A DNA stretch of 64,000 nucleotides from Streptomyces bacillaris (lineage in GTDB: Bacteria; Actinomycetota; Actinomycetes; Streptomycetales; Streptomycetaceae), in the NCBI RefSeq assembly GCF_003268675.1, contig NZ_CP029378.1, positions 7,130,001 to 7,194,000 of the forward strand. The letters are read 5' to 3'. The notes under the pieces were generated by a model. The model saw only the letters and a program-made list of their open reading frames with translations, was not told the origin of the DNA and did no database searches. Positions 1 to 8,542 of this stretch are shown here, one piece after another. Position 1 is the stretch's first letter, and every line of letters begins with the position of its first letter. A program made the translations under genes and the position numbers.

Positions 1-1059
1 CGGCTCCTCCTGAACGACCCCGGCAGCGGAAACACCAGGGTCCTCGACCTCGTCACCGGCAAGGTACACAGGACGACTCAGGTGAAGGACGCCGTTCGGT
101 TGGGCATGGACGGCAGGTTCGGCTACCTTCAAGCAGCCGACGGCACCCATGTGCTCGACAGCGGCGCGTGGATGGTGGACCACGGCGACCATGTCCACTA
201 CTACAGCGCGGCGACACGGGACGTGGGCGAGATTCCCGCAGGCAGCCAGGCGCGCATACGCAGTGATGTCGCCGTCACCGCGGTGACCGACGAGAACGGC
301 CGGACCGTCCTCTACGACCGCGGCAAGCTGGAGAAGGGGAAGATCGCTACTTCCCGGACGCTGGGCGGCACTTACGTCGGCGCCGTCGTGCCGTACGAGG
401 AGCACCTGCTCGCCTTCGCGAACCAGGGTGGCACCACGGAACTCGTCGTCCTCGACCGCAAGGGCGAACGCGTGGCCTCCCCGGACGTGGCGTGCGAAGC
501 CCCTGGAGGAGACGGGGTCACCCGGCGCGGCGTGATCCTCGGCTGCGCCGACGGCGCCCTGCTCGTGCGTGCGCAGGACGGTGCCTTCACCGCCGAGAAG
601 ATCCCGTACGGAAAGCACGTCCCGGAGGAGGAACGCGCCACCTCCTTCCGCCATCGCCCAGGCAGCGACACCCTCACCGCCCTGGCCGGGGGCGACGCCG
701 TCTGGGTCCTGGACGTCGCCGAGCGGAACTGGAAGCGGGTGGAGACCGGGCCCGTCGTTGCGGCCAACACGGCCGGGGAGGGCTCCCCGCTGCTCGTTCT
801 GGAGACCGACGGCTCCGTACACGGCTATGACATCGCGACCGGAAAGCAGACCGCACGGACCAAACCCCTGCTGACAGCAGGGAAACGGGACGACTCCGCC
901 GGCTCCGCCCCCGTCATCGAGGTCGACCGCAGCCGCGCCTACGTCAACGACCCCGAGGGCAAGAAGGTGTTCGAAATCGACTACAACGACGGCCTGCGCA
1001 TCGCGCGCACCTTCGACCTGGACGTCAAGCCCGTCCTCATGGCGGAGACCGGCCGATGA
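1..1059 (+). CDS. aztD: AztD-like zinc metallochaperone, 5' end cut by window
   Basis: The reading frame is open from base 1 with no start codon visible, so the N-terminus and any signal peptide lie outside the window; 352 residues remain. The sequence is made of repeated beta-strand blades of the kind VWVLDVAERNW and VHGYDIATGKQ, which indicate a beta-propeller. It is clearly related to the protein at 2140-3339. AztD proteins are extracytoplasmic propellers that hand zinc to the binding protein AztC. The stop overlaps the start of the AztC-like gene (ATGA), which supports translational coupling and this role. The function is inferred from family and context; no zinc ligands are assigned. Confidence 0.75.
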   Translation, partial: RLLLNDPGSGNTRVLDLVTGKVHRTTQVKDAVRLGMDGRFGYLQAADGTHVLDSGAWMVDHGDHVHYYSAATRDVGEIPAGSQARIRSDVAVTAVTDENGRTVLYDRGKLEKGKIATSRTLGGTYVGAVVPYEEHLLAFANQGGTTELVVLDRKGERVASPDVACEAPGGDGVTRRGVILGCADGALLVRAQDGAFTAEKIPYGKHVPEEERATSFRHRPGSDTLTALAGGDAVWVLDVAERNWKRVETGPVVAANTAGEGSPLLVLETDGSVHGYDIATGKQTARTKPLLTAGKRDDSAGSAPVIEVDRSRAYVNDPEGKKVFEIDYNDGLRIARTFDLDVKPVLMAETGR

Positions 1060-2033
1060 CTCGAACCGAAGCGAAGCGTCGCGCGGAGGTGGTCACCGCT
1101 CGCCTGCGACGTCTGGTCGCGGGCCTCCTCGTCCTCGTGACCGCGATGACCGCCACCGCCTGCACCACCGGTGACGACCGGCCCAGCATCGTCGTCACGA
1201 CCAACATCCTCGGTGACGTCACCCGCGAGATAGTGGGCGAAGAGGCCCATGTCAGCGTCCTGATGAAGCCCAACGCCGACCCGCACTCCTTCGGGCTGTC
1301 GGCGGTCCAGGCCGCCGAGCTGGAACAGGCCGACCTGGTCGTCCACAACGGCCTGGGCCTGGAGGAGAACGTCCTGCGGCACGTGGACGCCGCCCGCGCG
1401 GCCGGTGTCGCCACCTTCGCGGCCGGCGAGGCGGCCGACCCGCTCACCTTCCACACCGCCGACGACGGCGGGCCCGAGGGCGAGGAAGGACAGCCCGACC
1501 CGCACTTCTGGACGGACCCCGACCGGATGCGCAAGGTCACCGGCCTGATAGCCGACCGGGTCGTCGAACACGTCAAGGGTGTGGACCCCGGCACGATACG
1601 GGCCAACGCCGACCGCTACACCAAGCAGCTCACGGACCTCACCACCTGGATGGAGAAGTCCTTCGGCCGCGTCCCCGCGGACCGGCGCGCCCTCGTCACC
1701 AACCACCACGTCTTCGGCTACCTCGCCGACCGCTTCGGCTTGGAGGTGATCGGCGCGGTCATCCCCAGCGGCACCACGCTGGCCTCACCCAGCTCCTCGG
1801 ATCTGCGCTCCCTCACCCAGGCGATGGAGAGAGCGGGCGTACGCACCGTCTTCGCGGACTCCTCCCAGCCCCGACGGCTCGCCGACGTACTCCGTACGGA
1901 GACGGGCGGCGGGGTCCGCGTCGTCGCACTCCACTCGGAGTCCCTGACCGCCGAGGGCGCGGGAGCCGACACCTACCTGCGGATGATGCGCTCCAACACC
2001 ACCGCCATGGTCACCGGTCTGACCGGCACCTGA
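1056..2033 (+). CDS. aztC: AztC/ZnuA-type zinc ABC transporter substrate-binding lipoprotein
   Basis: This is a 325-residue cluster A-I metal-binding protein. An N-terminal hydrophobic stretch ends at a lipobox-like ATAC with Cys36, so it is probably a membrane-anchored lipoprotein outside the cell. Likely metal ligands are His77 (DPHSFG), His150 (DPHFW), His217 or His218 (TNHHVF) and Asp268 (FADSS). A short acidic loop near residues 136-147 (DDGGPEGEEG) replaces the long His-rich loop of ZnuA. The ATG overlaps the upstream AztD-like stop by four bases, and a second AztD-like gene follows. The permease and ATPase are not in the window and may lie upstream. Confidence 0.88.
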   Translation: MTRTEAKRRAEVVTARLRRLVAGLLVLVTAMTATACTTGDDRPSIVVTTNILGDVTREIVGEEAHVSVLMKPNADPHSFGLSAVQAAELEQADLVVHNGLGLEENVLRHVDAARAAGVATFAAGEAADPLTFHTADDGGPEGEEGQPDPHFWTDPDRMRKVTGLIADRVVEHVKGVDPGTIRANADRYTKQLTDLTTWMEKSFGRVPADRRALVTNHHVFGYLADRFGLEVIGAVIPSGTTLASPSSSDLRSLTQAMERAGVRTVFADSSQPRRLADVLRTETGGGVRVVALHSESLTAEGAGADTYLRMMRSNTTAMVTGLTGT

Positions 2034-2139
2034 CCACCAGATCCTGAACCCCCGCTCCTCCCGGCACACCCGCCCGTCGGGCGTCGGAGTGCCGTACCCC
2101 CATGCCGCCACCGCGCGGCGCAGAAAGGAACACCGACCG

Positions 2140-3339
2140 ATGAACACGTCGATACGCGGCAGAGCCCTCACCGGTACCGCACTCGCCCTGGCCGCCGCCG
2201 CGGTCCTGACCGCTTGCGGAGGGGAGAGCTCCTCCACCGCCACCAAGTCCGACGGAGCCGCGAGCACCACGCCCGCGGTCGCGGTGAAGGAGCCGCTGGT
2301 CGCCACCTTCGACGGCGGCCTCTACATCCTCGACGGCGAGAGCCTGAAGCTTGCCAGGACCATCGAGCTGCCCGGCTTCAACCGGGTCAACCCCGCTGGC
2401 GACAAGGACCACGTCATGGTCTCCACGGACAGCGGATTCCGTGTCCTGAACGCCACCGGTCAGGCTCTCACCGACATCGAGTACAAGGGCTCCAAGCCGG
2501 GCCACGTCGTCCGTCACGCCGCAAAGACTGTGCTCTTCACCGACGGCACCGGAGAGGTCAACGTCTTCGACCCCACCGCACTGAGCAGCGGGAAGAAGCC
2601 GGCAGGGCGCACCTACACCTCCGCCGAGGCGCACCACGGCGTCGCCATCGAGCTGGCCGACGGCAAGCTCGTGAGCACCCTGGGCAACGAGGAGAAGCGC
2701 ACCGGGGCCCTGGTGCTGGACCGGAACAACAAGGAGATCGCGCGCAACGAGGACTGCCCCGGCGTCCACGGCGAAGCCGCCGCCAAGAACGAAGCCGTCG
2801 CCGTTGGCTGCGAGGACGGCATCCTGATCTACCAGAACGGCACGTTCACCAAGATCGACTCACCCGACGACTACGGCCGGATCGGCAACCAGGCCGGCAG
2901 CGACGCCTCGCCCGTTCTGCTGGGTGACTACAAGAGCGACCCCGAGGCCGAGCTGGAACGCCCCACCCGCGTCTCCCTCATCGACACCGAGAAGAAGAAG
3001 CTGCGCCTGGTCGACCTGGGCACCAGCTACTCCTTCCGCTCGCTGGCCCGCGGCCCGCACGGTGAGGCCCTGGTCCTCGGAACCGACGGCGCCCTCCACG
3101 TCATCGACCCGGAGACCGGCACGATCGAGAAGAAGATCCCCGTCGTGGGCGAGTGGCAGGAGCCGCTGGACTGGCAGCAGGCCAGGCCCACCCTGTTCGT
3201 GCGCGGGCACGTCGCCTACGTCTCCGAGCCCGGCAAGAAGGCGCTGCACGCCATCGACGTGGAGACGGGGAAGAAGATCACCTCCGTCACCCTGCCGAAG
3301 AGCACCAACGAGCTGTCGGGCGTCGTCGCCGGACACTGA
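2140..3339 (+). CDS. aztD: AztD-like zinc metallochaperone lipoprotein
   Basis: The protein has 399 residues. The ATG at 2140 is chosen because it follows AGAAAGGA and gives a clean signal peptide (MNTSIRGRALTGTALALA...) with lipobox LTAC. A Ser/Thr-rich linker follows the Cys. The rest is a beta-propeller with blades such as LYILDGESLK, VNVFDPTAL and LHVIDPETG. It is a paralogue of the truncated protein at 1-1059, so the AztC gene sits between two AztD copies. AztD is known as a zinc chaperone for AztC. An inverted repeat directly downstream probably ends this transcript. Confidence 0.82.
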   Translation: MNTSIRGRALTGTALALAAAAVLTACGGESSSTATKSDGAASTTPAVAVKEPLVATFDGGLYILDGESLKLARTIELPGFNRVNPAGDKDHVMVSTDSGFRVLNATGQALTDIEYKGSKPGHVVRHAAKTVLFTDGTGEVNVFDPTALSSGKKPAGRTYTSAEAHHGVAIELADGKLVSTLGNEEKRTGALVLDRNNKEIARNEDCPGVHGEAAAKNEAVAVGCEDGILIYQNGTFTKIDSPDDYGRIGNQAGSDASPVLLGDYKSDPEAELERPTRVSLIDTEKKKLRLVDLGTSYSFRSLARGPHGEALVLGTDGALHVIDPETGTIEKKIPVVGEWQEPLDWQQARPTLFVRGHVAYVSEPGKKALHAIDVETGKKITSVTLPKSTNELSGVVAGH

Positions 3340-3341
3340 CC

Positions 3342-3394
3342 GCGTGTGCGCCCTCGCCACCACGGCTCGCCGCCGCGGCGGCGAGGGCACACGC
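3342..3394 (+). terminator. Strong intrinsic-type terminator after aztD
   Basis: The arm GCGTGTGCGCCCTCGCC pairs with GGCGAGGGCACACGC, about 15 base pairs with a two-base bulge, starting two bases after the aztD stop. It separates aztCD from the PLP-enzyme operon. There is no U-tract, as is common in Streptomyces. Confidence 0.7.
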
Positions 3395-3493
3395 ATCCAC
3401 GGCAGCGCGCTCGACCGTGACCTCAGCACTCTCTCCCTGAGCAGGGGCCTGCGCCCGGGAACCGGACCTACGAGGCTTAGGAGCGGTTGTACC

Positions 3494-3508
3494 TGGAAAC
3501 GACTACTC
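3494..3508 (+). promoter_or_regulatory. Possible weak Zur/Fur-type box
   Basis: TGGAAACGACTACTC matches the reverse complement of the better box at 7619-7633 (TGGTAACGATTATCA) at 10 of 15 positions. It lies 49 bases upstream of the PLP-enzyme start. Its own dyad symmetry is poor, so this is a tentative call based on position and partial similarity. Confidence 0.25.
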
Positions 3509-3557
3509 CCGAGCGATCGCCGCTTCGGTGGTCGGCCGACACCGGGAGAGGCCATAC

Positions 3558-5063
3558 GTGGACGCGCCCCTATATCTGAGGCCCAGGGTGGAGCCGCCGC
3601 TCGACGCACTGCTGACGGACCGGCACTTCCTGCACTCGCTCGTCGACGCGCTGGGTTCGCCGCTCAACGTGCTGCTCCCCGAGGCCGTGGCCAAGAACGC
3701 CGCCAGCTTTCGGACCGTCTACGACCGCCACCATCTCACCGGACGCGTGTACTTCGCGCACAAGGCGAATCGTTCCAGCGCCCTGCTGCGGCGACTGGCG
3801 GCGGAGGACCCGGCCGCCGTCGGCGTCGACGTCGCATCCGTGGAGGAGCTCAGGCACGCACTCGGGTGCGGGTTCACCGGCGACCGCATCATGGCCACCG
3901 GCGCCAAGGACGCCGCGTTCCTCTGGCTGGCCGCCCGAGTCGGAGCGACCGTCAACCTGGACTCGCCCGGCGAACTGGAACGGCTCTCCGGTCTGGTGCG
4001 CGCGCACGGGCTCGGCCGGGTTGACGTGCTGGTGCGCCTGTCAGGTTTCGAGTACGCCTCCGGCCGCGAGGGAGCGGGCACCCGACTGCTCTCCCGGCGC
4101 AGCAGGTTCGGCACTCCGTTGCGGGACACGGAGGCGCTGCTGTCGGCGCTCGAACGCAACGCGGAGACGGTGGAGTTCGTCGGCGCCGCTTATCACCTCG
4201 ACACCACCGGCTTGGAGGAGAAGGCGCGGGCGCTGGAGCAGTGCGTGCTGTTCATGGACGAATGCCGGGCACGAGGGCTATCGCCGCGCTCCCTGGACAT
4301 CGGGGGCGGATTCGGCGTCGGCTACGTCGCCGAGGCGGAGGAGTGGGAGCGGTGGACAACCGCGCTGACCGAGGCGGTGCTCGGTGTCCGCCCGCCGCTG
4401 ACCTGGCGCGGTCACGGATACGGGCTGCGCAACGAGGGCGGTACGGTGCGCGGTGCGGCCGCGCTGTACGCCGCGCACCGCCCCACCGCAGGCCCCGGGT
4501 ACCTCGACGAGCTGCTCTCCCTGCCCGCGCCGGTGCTGGGCCGCCCACCCGCCACCCTGCTTCTGGAGCACCTCCACGACCTGCACATCGAACCGGGGCG
4601 CTCTCTCGTCGACCAGTGCGGACTGTCGCTCGCGCGCGTGCTGGACGTACGCCCCGCTGACCCGGACTCGGGGCAGTACCTGGTGCACCTCGCCATGAAC
4701 GCGGGTGACATGAGCCTGGAGGAGCACGGCGTCCTGGTGGACCCCGTTCTGCTGCCGAGGGGCGGAACCACCGCAGCCGGTGACGGGAAGCCGGTCGGTG
4801 TCCATCTGATGGGCAACCTCTGCCTGGAAGGTGACCTCATCACGCGCCGTCTGGTCTATCTGCCGCGGCTGCCGGTGGCGGGGGACCTGCTGGCTTTCGT
4901 CAACACCGCGGGGTACGCGATGGACTTCCACGCCCACCGCGCACAGCGGCAGCCGGTCGCGCGGACGGTCGCGGTGGAGCGACGGGGCGAATCCTGGAAC
5001 TGGTGCCCGGACGAGGACTACTGGCCGATCACACCCGTAGGGGAGCAGCCGGATGAGGTATGA
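3558..5063 (+). CDS. Y4yA-family PLP-dependent enzyme (fold III decarboxylase-like)
   Basis: This 501-residue protein belongs to the ornithine/diaminopimelate decarboxylase-like fold III group. Visible motifs are the PLP-lysine segment YFAHKAN (Lys69), the phosphate-binding LDIGGGFGVGY, IEPGRS, the decarboxylase-type Cys motif LCLEGD, and NTAGYAMDFH near the end. The GTG at 3558 is preferred because GGGAGAGG lies six bases upstream; an upstream GTG at 3528 lacks this. The substrate cannot be read from sequence, and Y4yA proteins are not well characterised. It overlaps the next gene by 11 bases, so it begins a four-enzyme operon between zinc-uptake genes and a Zur-like regulator. Confidence 0.82.
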   Translation: MDAPLYLRPRVEPPLDALLTDRHFLHSLVDALGSPLNVLLPEAVAKNAASFRTVYDRHHLTGRVYFAHKANRSSALLRRLAAEDPAAVGVDVASVEELRHALGCGFTGDRIMATGAKDAAFLWLAARVGATVNLDSPGELERLSGLVRAHGLGRVDVLVRLSGFEYASGREGAGTRLLSRRSRFGTPLRDTEALLSALERNAETVEFVGAAYHLDTTGLEEKARALEQCVLFMDECRARGLSPRSLDIGGGFGVGYVAEAEEWERWTTALTEAVLGVRPPLTWRGHGYGLRNEGGTVRGAAALYAAHRPTAGPGYLDELLSLPAPVLGRPPATLLLEHLHDLHIEPGRSLVDQCGLSLARVLDVRPADPDSGQYLVHLAMNAGDMSLEEHGVLVDPVLLPRGGTTAAGDGKPVGVHLMGNLCLEGDLITRRLVYLPRLPVAGDLLAFVNTAGYAMDFHAHRAQRQPVARTVAVERRGESWNWCPDEDYWPITPVGEQPDEV

Positions 5064-6390
5064 CAGCATCACCGAGGCCATAGGCAACACGCCTCTGGTG
5101 CGCATCGATCCCGCCGTGCACGGACTGCGCAACATCGACCTCTACGCCAAACTGGAGATGCTCAACCCCTTCGGGTCCGTCAAGGACCGGCCCGCGTGGC
5201 ACATGGCCCGGCCTCACCTGGAGGCTGCCACCAGTGGTGACGGGACAGTTGTGGAGCTTTCCAGCGGCAACACCGCCAAGGCACTGGCCCTGCTGGCCGG
5301 TATGCACGGCGTGAAGTTCAAGAGCGTCACCAATCGCATGCGTGTGCCCGAGATCAAGGAACTTCTGCTGCTTCTCGGCGCGGAGATCGAGGAACTTCCC
5401 GGGCGCAGCGAGTGCCTCGACCCGACCGACACGGACGACCCGCTGACACACTTCCACCGAGCGCTCGCCGACCCGGGGAGCACGTATCTGCACACCGACC
5501 AGTACTTCAACCCCCGCAACGTCGAGGCCCACGCGGAGGGCACCGGCCCCGAGATCGTCAAGGATCTGGACGGCAGGGCGCCGGACTGGTTCATCGCCTG
5601 TGTGGGTACGGCCGGTTCGTCGACCGGTGTCGCCAGGGTCCTGCGTGAGCACGACCCGCGCGTGCGGGTGCTCGGCCTGGTCGCCCACAAATCGGACTTC
5701 ATACCGGGTATCCGCACCATCGACGAGGTCCACCAGGTCGGCCTGTTCGACCCGGCGACGTACGACACCATCGAGTCGGTCACCTCGGACGAGGCCATCG
5801 ACGGAATGATCACCCTGATCCGCCGCTGCGGACTGCTGAGCGGACCGACCGGCGGAGCCGCCTACCAAGGGGCGGTTCGGCAACTGCGGTACGCCGACGA
5901 GGAGCTGGATGGGACGGGGCAGCGTCGTACGGCGGTGTTCATCGTGTGCGACCGGGCCGAGAGCTATCTCAGCTATGTGCGTCAGCGGCGCCCGGAGCTC
6001 CTGGGCCGAACGGGCCGTGGGCGTTCCGCGGCGGCCGTCACCGACGCCGAGGCCCGAGCGGAGGCTCGCGTCATCGAAGTGGACGACGCCCGGCGCTGGT
6101 TTGCCGAGGGCGATCCTCGCCCACTCGTCGTCGACCTGCGCAGCCCGCACGCCTATGCCGCCCTGCACATCGAGGGCTCGCTCAACATCGTCGACGAGGT
6201 GTTCGAGGAACTGCTCCGTGGCGGGCTCCCCTTCAGCAAGCGCACTCCCGTACTCCTCGCCTGTCCCGTCGGCGAGAAGTCACTGCGTTACGCTGCCGCG
6301 CTGTCCCGGATGGGTCACCCGGACGTCCGCAGTCTGGCGGGCGGGATCGTCGCCTGGCGGGATGCGGGCGCACCGCTGGTGCGCGAATGA
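5053..6390 (+). CDS. Cysteine synthase-like PLP enzyme fused to a rhodanese domain
   Basis: The 445-residue protein has two domains. Residues 1-330 are a fold II beta-replacement enzyme of the cysteine synthase/SbnA type: GNTPLVRI, PLP lysine in GSVKDRPAW (Lys44), substrate loop SSGNT and phosphate loop GTAGSSTG. Residues about 335-445 are a rhodanese domain with the active-site loop LLACPVGEKS (Cys404) and a GGIVAW motif near the end. The reaction would be substitution on an activated serine by a sulfur or amine nucleophile, with the rhodanese domain perhaps delivering sulfane sulfur. That coupling is inference. It overlaps the genes on both sides, so coordinated translation is likely. Confidence 0.85.
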   Translation: MRYDSITEAIGNTPLVRIDPAVHGLRNIDLYAKLEMLNPFGSVKDRPAWHMARPHLEAATSGDGTVVELSSGNTAKALALLAGMHGVKFKSVTNRMRVPEIKELLLLLGAEIEELPGRSECLDPTDTDDPLTHFHRALADPGSTYLHTDQYFNPRNVEAHAEGTGPEIVKDLDGRAPDWFIACVGTAGSSTGVARVLREHDPRVRVLGLVAHKSDFIPGIRTIDEVHQVGLFDPATYDTIESVTSDEAIDGMITLIRRCGLLSGPTGGAAYQGAVRQLRYADEELDGTGQRRTAVFIVCDRAESYLSYVRQRRPELLGRTGRGRSAAAVTDAEARAEARVIEVDDARRWFAEGDPRPLVVDLRSPHAYAALHIEGSLNIVDEVFEELLRGGLPFSKRTPVLLACPVGEKSLRYAAALSRMGHPDVRSLAGGIVAWRDAGAPLVRE

Positions 6391-7610
6391 GCACGGCGGA
6401 CCCGCTCCCTTCCGCGGATCCCGGGAACCCGTCCTGGCAGCGGGAAGCGAGGGAACAGTTCCCCATCGTCACCGCGCACCCGGAGCTTGCCTACCTCGAC
6501 AGCGCTGCCACGTCCCAGAAGCCACGAGCCGTGCTGGAGGCCGTTCAGACCTACCTCACGACGTCGAACGCCAACGCCGGCCGCGGCACCTACCCCTGGG
6601 CCAACCGGACGACGGAACTGGTGGAGTCGACCCGGGAACGCGTCAAGGAGTTCCTCCACGACCCCGAACCGGGCCGCTCCGGCGTTCACTTCACCAGTGG
6701 CACCACCGAGGGCCTGCGCACCGTCGCCCGTGACTGGCTCGTGCCGTACCTCGACGACGGGGACGAGATCCTCGTGCCGTACGCCGACCACCGGGCCAAT
6801 CTGGACCCCTGGATCGAGGCCCGGCGGCTCCTGGCCGAGCGCGGTGTCCAGGTGCGCGTGCAGGCGCTGCCCTACCAAGCAGGCTCCGGAGACTACGACC
6901 ATCGGGTCTTGGCTCAGGCTGTGGGCCCGCGGACCCGTTTCGTGGCCGCCACCCACGTCCACCACGTCTACGGCGGTGACATGAACGTGCACCGTATCCG
7001 CGAGGCGGTCGGCCCGGACGTGGCCATCTGCCTGGACGCGGCGCAGAGCGTCGGCCACCTGCCCGTCCACCTCGACGACCCGTCCCTCGACGTGGACTTC
7101 GTGGTTTTTTCGGGGCACAAGGCGATGGCTCTGCCGGGCTCAGGCGTGATCTGGGCGCGCAATACGCGAGGGCCGACGTTCCGGCCGGAGGGCTGGAAGG
7201 GGACGCCCAACACGACCGGCATCGTCTCGCTACGGGCCGCCCTGGACTGGCTCGACACCATCGGGCCGGAGTGCGTCGCCCACTGGACGACCGCGCTCGC
7301 CACCCGGTTGACGGACCGGCTCGCGCTTCTGGGACCGTACGAGATCATCGGCTGTCAGGCGAGCCTGTCCGCCGACTCCGCCCTGCCCGCCGAGCAGCGC
7401 CGACGCGGCATCGTCACCTTCCGGCACCGCGACATCCCCTCGGATGATCTCGGGTTCATTCTCTTCAGCCACGGCTTCATGGTGCGGGCCGACAACCTGT
7501 GCCAGGCCGGCTCCGACGCTCGGGACGCTTCGGTACGCGTGAGCCTGCACGTGTACAACACGGTGGAGGAGATCGACCGGCTGCTGGTAGTCCTCGCGTC
7601 GTTGGCATGA
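6387..7610 (+). CDS. Class V aminotransferase, cysteine desulfurase-like
   Basis: This 407-residue fold I PLP enzyme starts at an ATG overlapping the previous stop (ATGA). The motifs are FTSGTTEG, the cofactor aspartate in CLDAAQS (Asp217), the PLP lysine in FSGHKAM (Lys245), and a C-terminal VRADNLCQAG containing Cys372 where SufS-type desulfurases carry their persulfide cysteine. This supports desulfurase or selenocysteine-lyase-like chemistry over transamination. With a rhodanese fusion upstream, a sulfur relay from cysteine is plausible. No SUF or ISC scaffold genes are nearby, so a housekeeping iron-sulfur role is unlikely. The substrate is unknown. Confidence 0.82.
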   Translation: MSTADPLPSADPGNPSWQREAREQFPIVTAHPELAYLDSAATSQKPRAVLEAVQTYLTTSNANAGRGTYPWANRTTELVESTRERVKEFLHDPEPGRSGVHFTSGTTEGLRTVARDWLVPYLDDGDEILVPYADHRANLDPWIEARRLLAERGVQVRVQALPYQAGSGDYDHRVLAQAVGPRTRFVAATHVHHVYGGDMNVHRIREAVGPDVAICLDAAQSVGHLPVHLDDPSLDVDFVVFSGHKAMALPGSGVIWARNTRGPTFRPEGWKGTPNTTGIVSLRAALDWLDTIGPECVAHWTTALATRLTDRLALLGPYEIIGCQASLSADSALPAEQRRRGIVTFRHRDIPSDDLGFILFSHGFMVRADNLCQAGSDARDASVRVSLHVYNTVEEIDRLLVVLASLA

Positions 7611-7618
7611 ACAGCAAT

Positions 7619-7633
7619 TGATAATCGTTACCA
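7619..7633 (+). promoter_or_regulatory. Candidate Zur/Fur box
   Basis: TGATAATCGTTACCA is a 7-1-7 imperfect palindrome in which five of seven pairs match. It resembles the AT-rich operators of Fur-family repressors and stands out from the GC-rich surroundings. It lies nine bases after the desulfurase-like stop and 57 bases before the methyltransferase start. The Zur-like gene nearby makes zinc-responsive control the best guess. Confidence 0.55.
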
Positions 7634-7690
7634 TCTGTAGCACCGTCGGTGCTCCCGCACGGACGAGCGACAGACGAGGTGACGCAAGCT

Positions 7691-8500
7691 ATGGGTGTGA
7701 GCATGGCGACGGCCAGGACCTGGGTCGAGCGCTGGGAACGCCAGCAGGAGCGGTACGCGGTGGACCGGGAGGAGCGGTTCACCGTGATCGCCGATATCGT
7801 CGAGCACGTCGTCGTCGGCCGCGCCGACCCCCTGCTGCTCGATCTCGGGTGCGGCCCCGGCTCGCTGGCCGCCAGGCTCGCCGCCCGCTTCCCGCACGCC
7901 GAGATCGTGGCCGCCGACATGGACCCCGTGCTGCTGGAACTGGGACGCACCCACCATGCCGACGCCGCCCGCTACGTCGACACCGTCATCGGCGCGGACG
8001 GCTGGACCGACCTGCTCCGGCTGGACCGCCCCTTGGACGCGGCCGTCTCGACGACCGCCCTGCACTACCTGACCGAGCCGGTGCTGTTGCGCACCTACCG
8101 TGCCCTCGCGTCCCTGCTGCGCCCCGGCGGCGTCCTGGTCAACGGGGACCACTTCCCGCCGGATGCGGCGGCCTGCTCGGAGCTCACCGCCCATGTGGGC
8201 CGTCGCAGGTCCGAACGCTCGGGCAGCCACGCGTGCGAGGACTGGCTGTCCTGGTGGGACGCCGCGGACCGGGACCCCGAACTGACCGACCTCCTCGATG
8301 AACGTCGGCGGCGCCATGCCCTCCATGGCGGCCGCGGTGGCGACCAGCGGATCGCGGTGGGCCGACACGCCGCACTGCTGCGTCGGGCCGGCTTCGCCCA
8401 CGTCGCGCCGGTCTGGCAGTTCGGAGACAGCACCGTACTGGTGGCGGTCATGGGGGGCGCGGACGGGCTTTCCTCGTCCGCCGGAACCCGAGGTCGGTGA
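7691..8500 (+). CDS. Class I SAM-dependent methyltransferase
   Basis: The 269-residue protein carries SAM-binding motif I (LLLDLGCGPGSLAARLAARF), followed by an acidic motif II (IVAADMDPVLL) and a post-motif ALHYL region. The ATG at 7691 is chosen after GAGGTG at suitable spacing; a GTG at 7649 is possible. The methyl acceptor cannot be deduced. Its placement after three PLP enzymes suggests tailoring of their product. The Fur/Zur-type box just upstream could give this gene its own zinc-responsive promoter, although it is only 81 bases from the preceding gene and may also be read through from it. Confidence 0.85.
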   Translation: MGVSMATARTWVERWERQQERYAVDREERFTVIADIVEHVVVGRADPLLLDLGCGPGSLAARLAARFPHAEIVAADMDPVLLELGRTHHADAARYVDTVIGADGWTDLLRLDRPLDAAVSTTALHYLTEPVLLRTYRALASLLRPGGVLVNGDHFPPDAAACSELTAHVGRRRSERSGSHACEDWLSWWDAADRDPELTDLLDERRRRHALHGGRGGDQRIAVGRHAALLRRAGFAHVAPVWQFGDSTVLVAVMGGADGLSSSAGTRGR

Positions 8501-8542
8501 GCGGTTCGCTCGACGCCTGCGAGAACAGAACTGCCGACGCTC

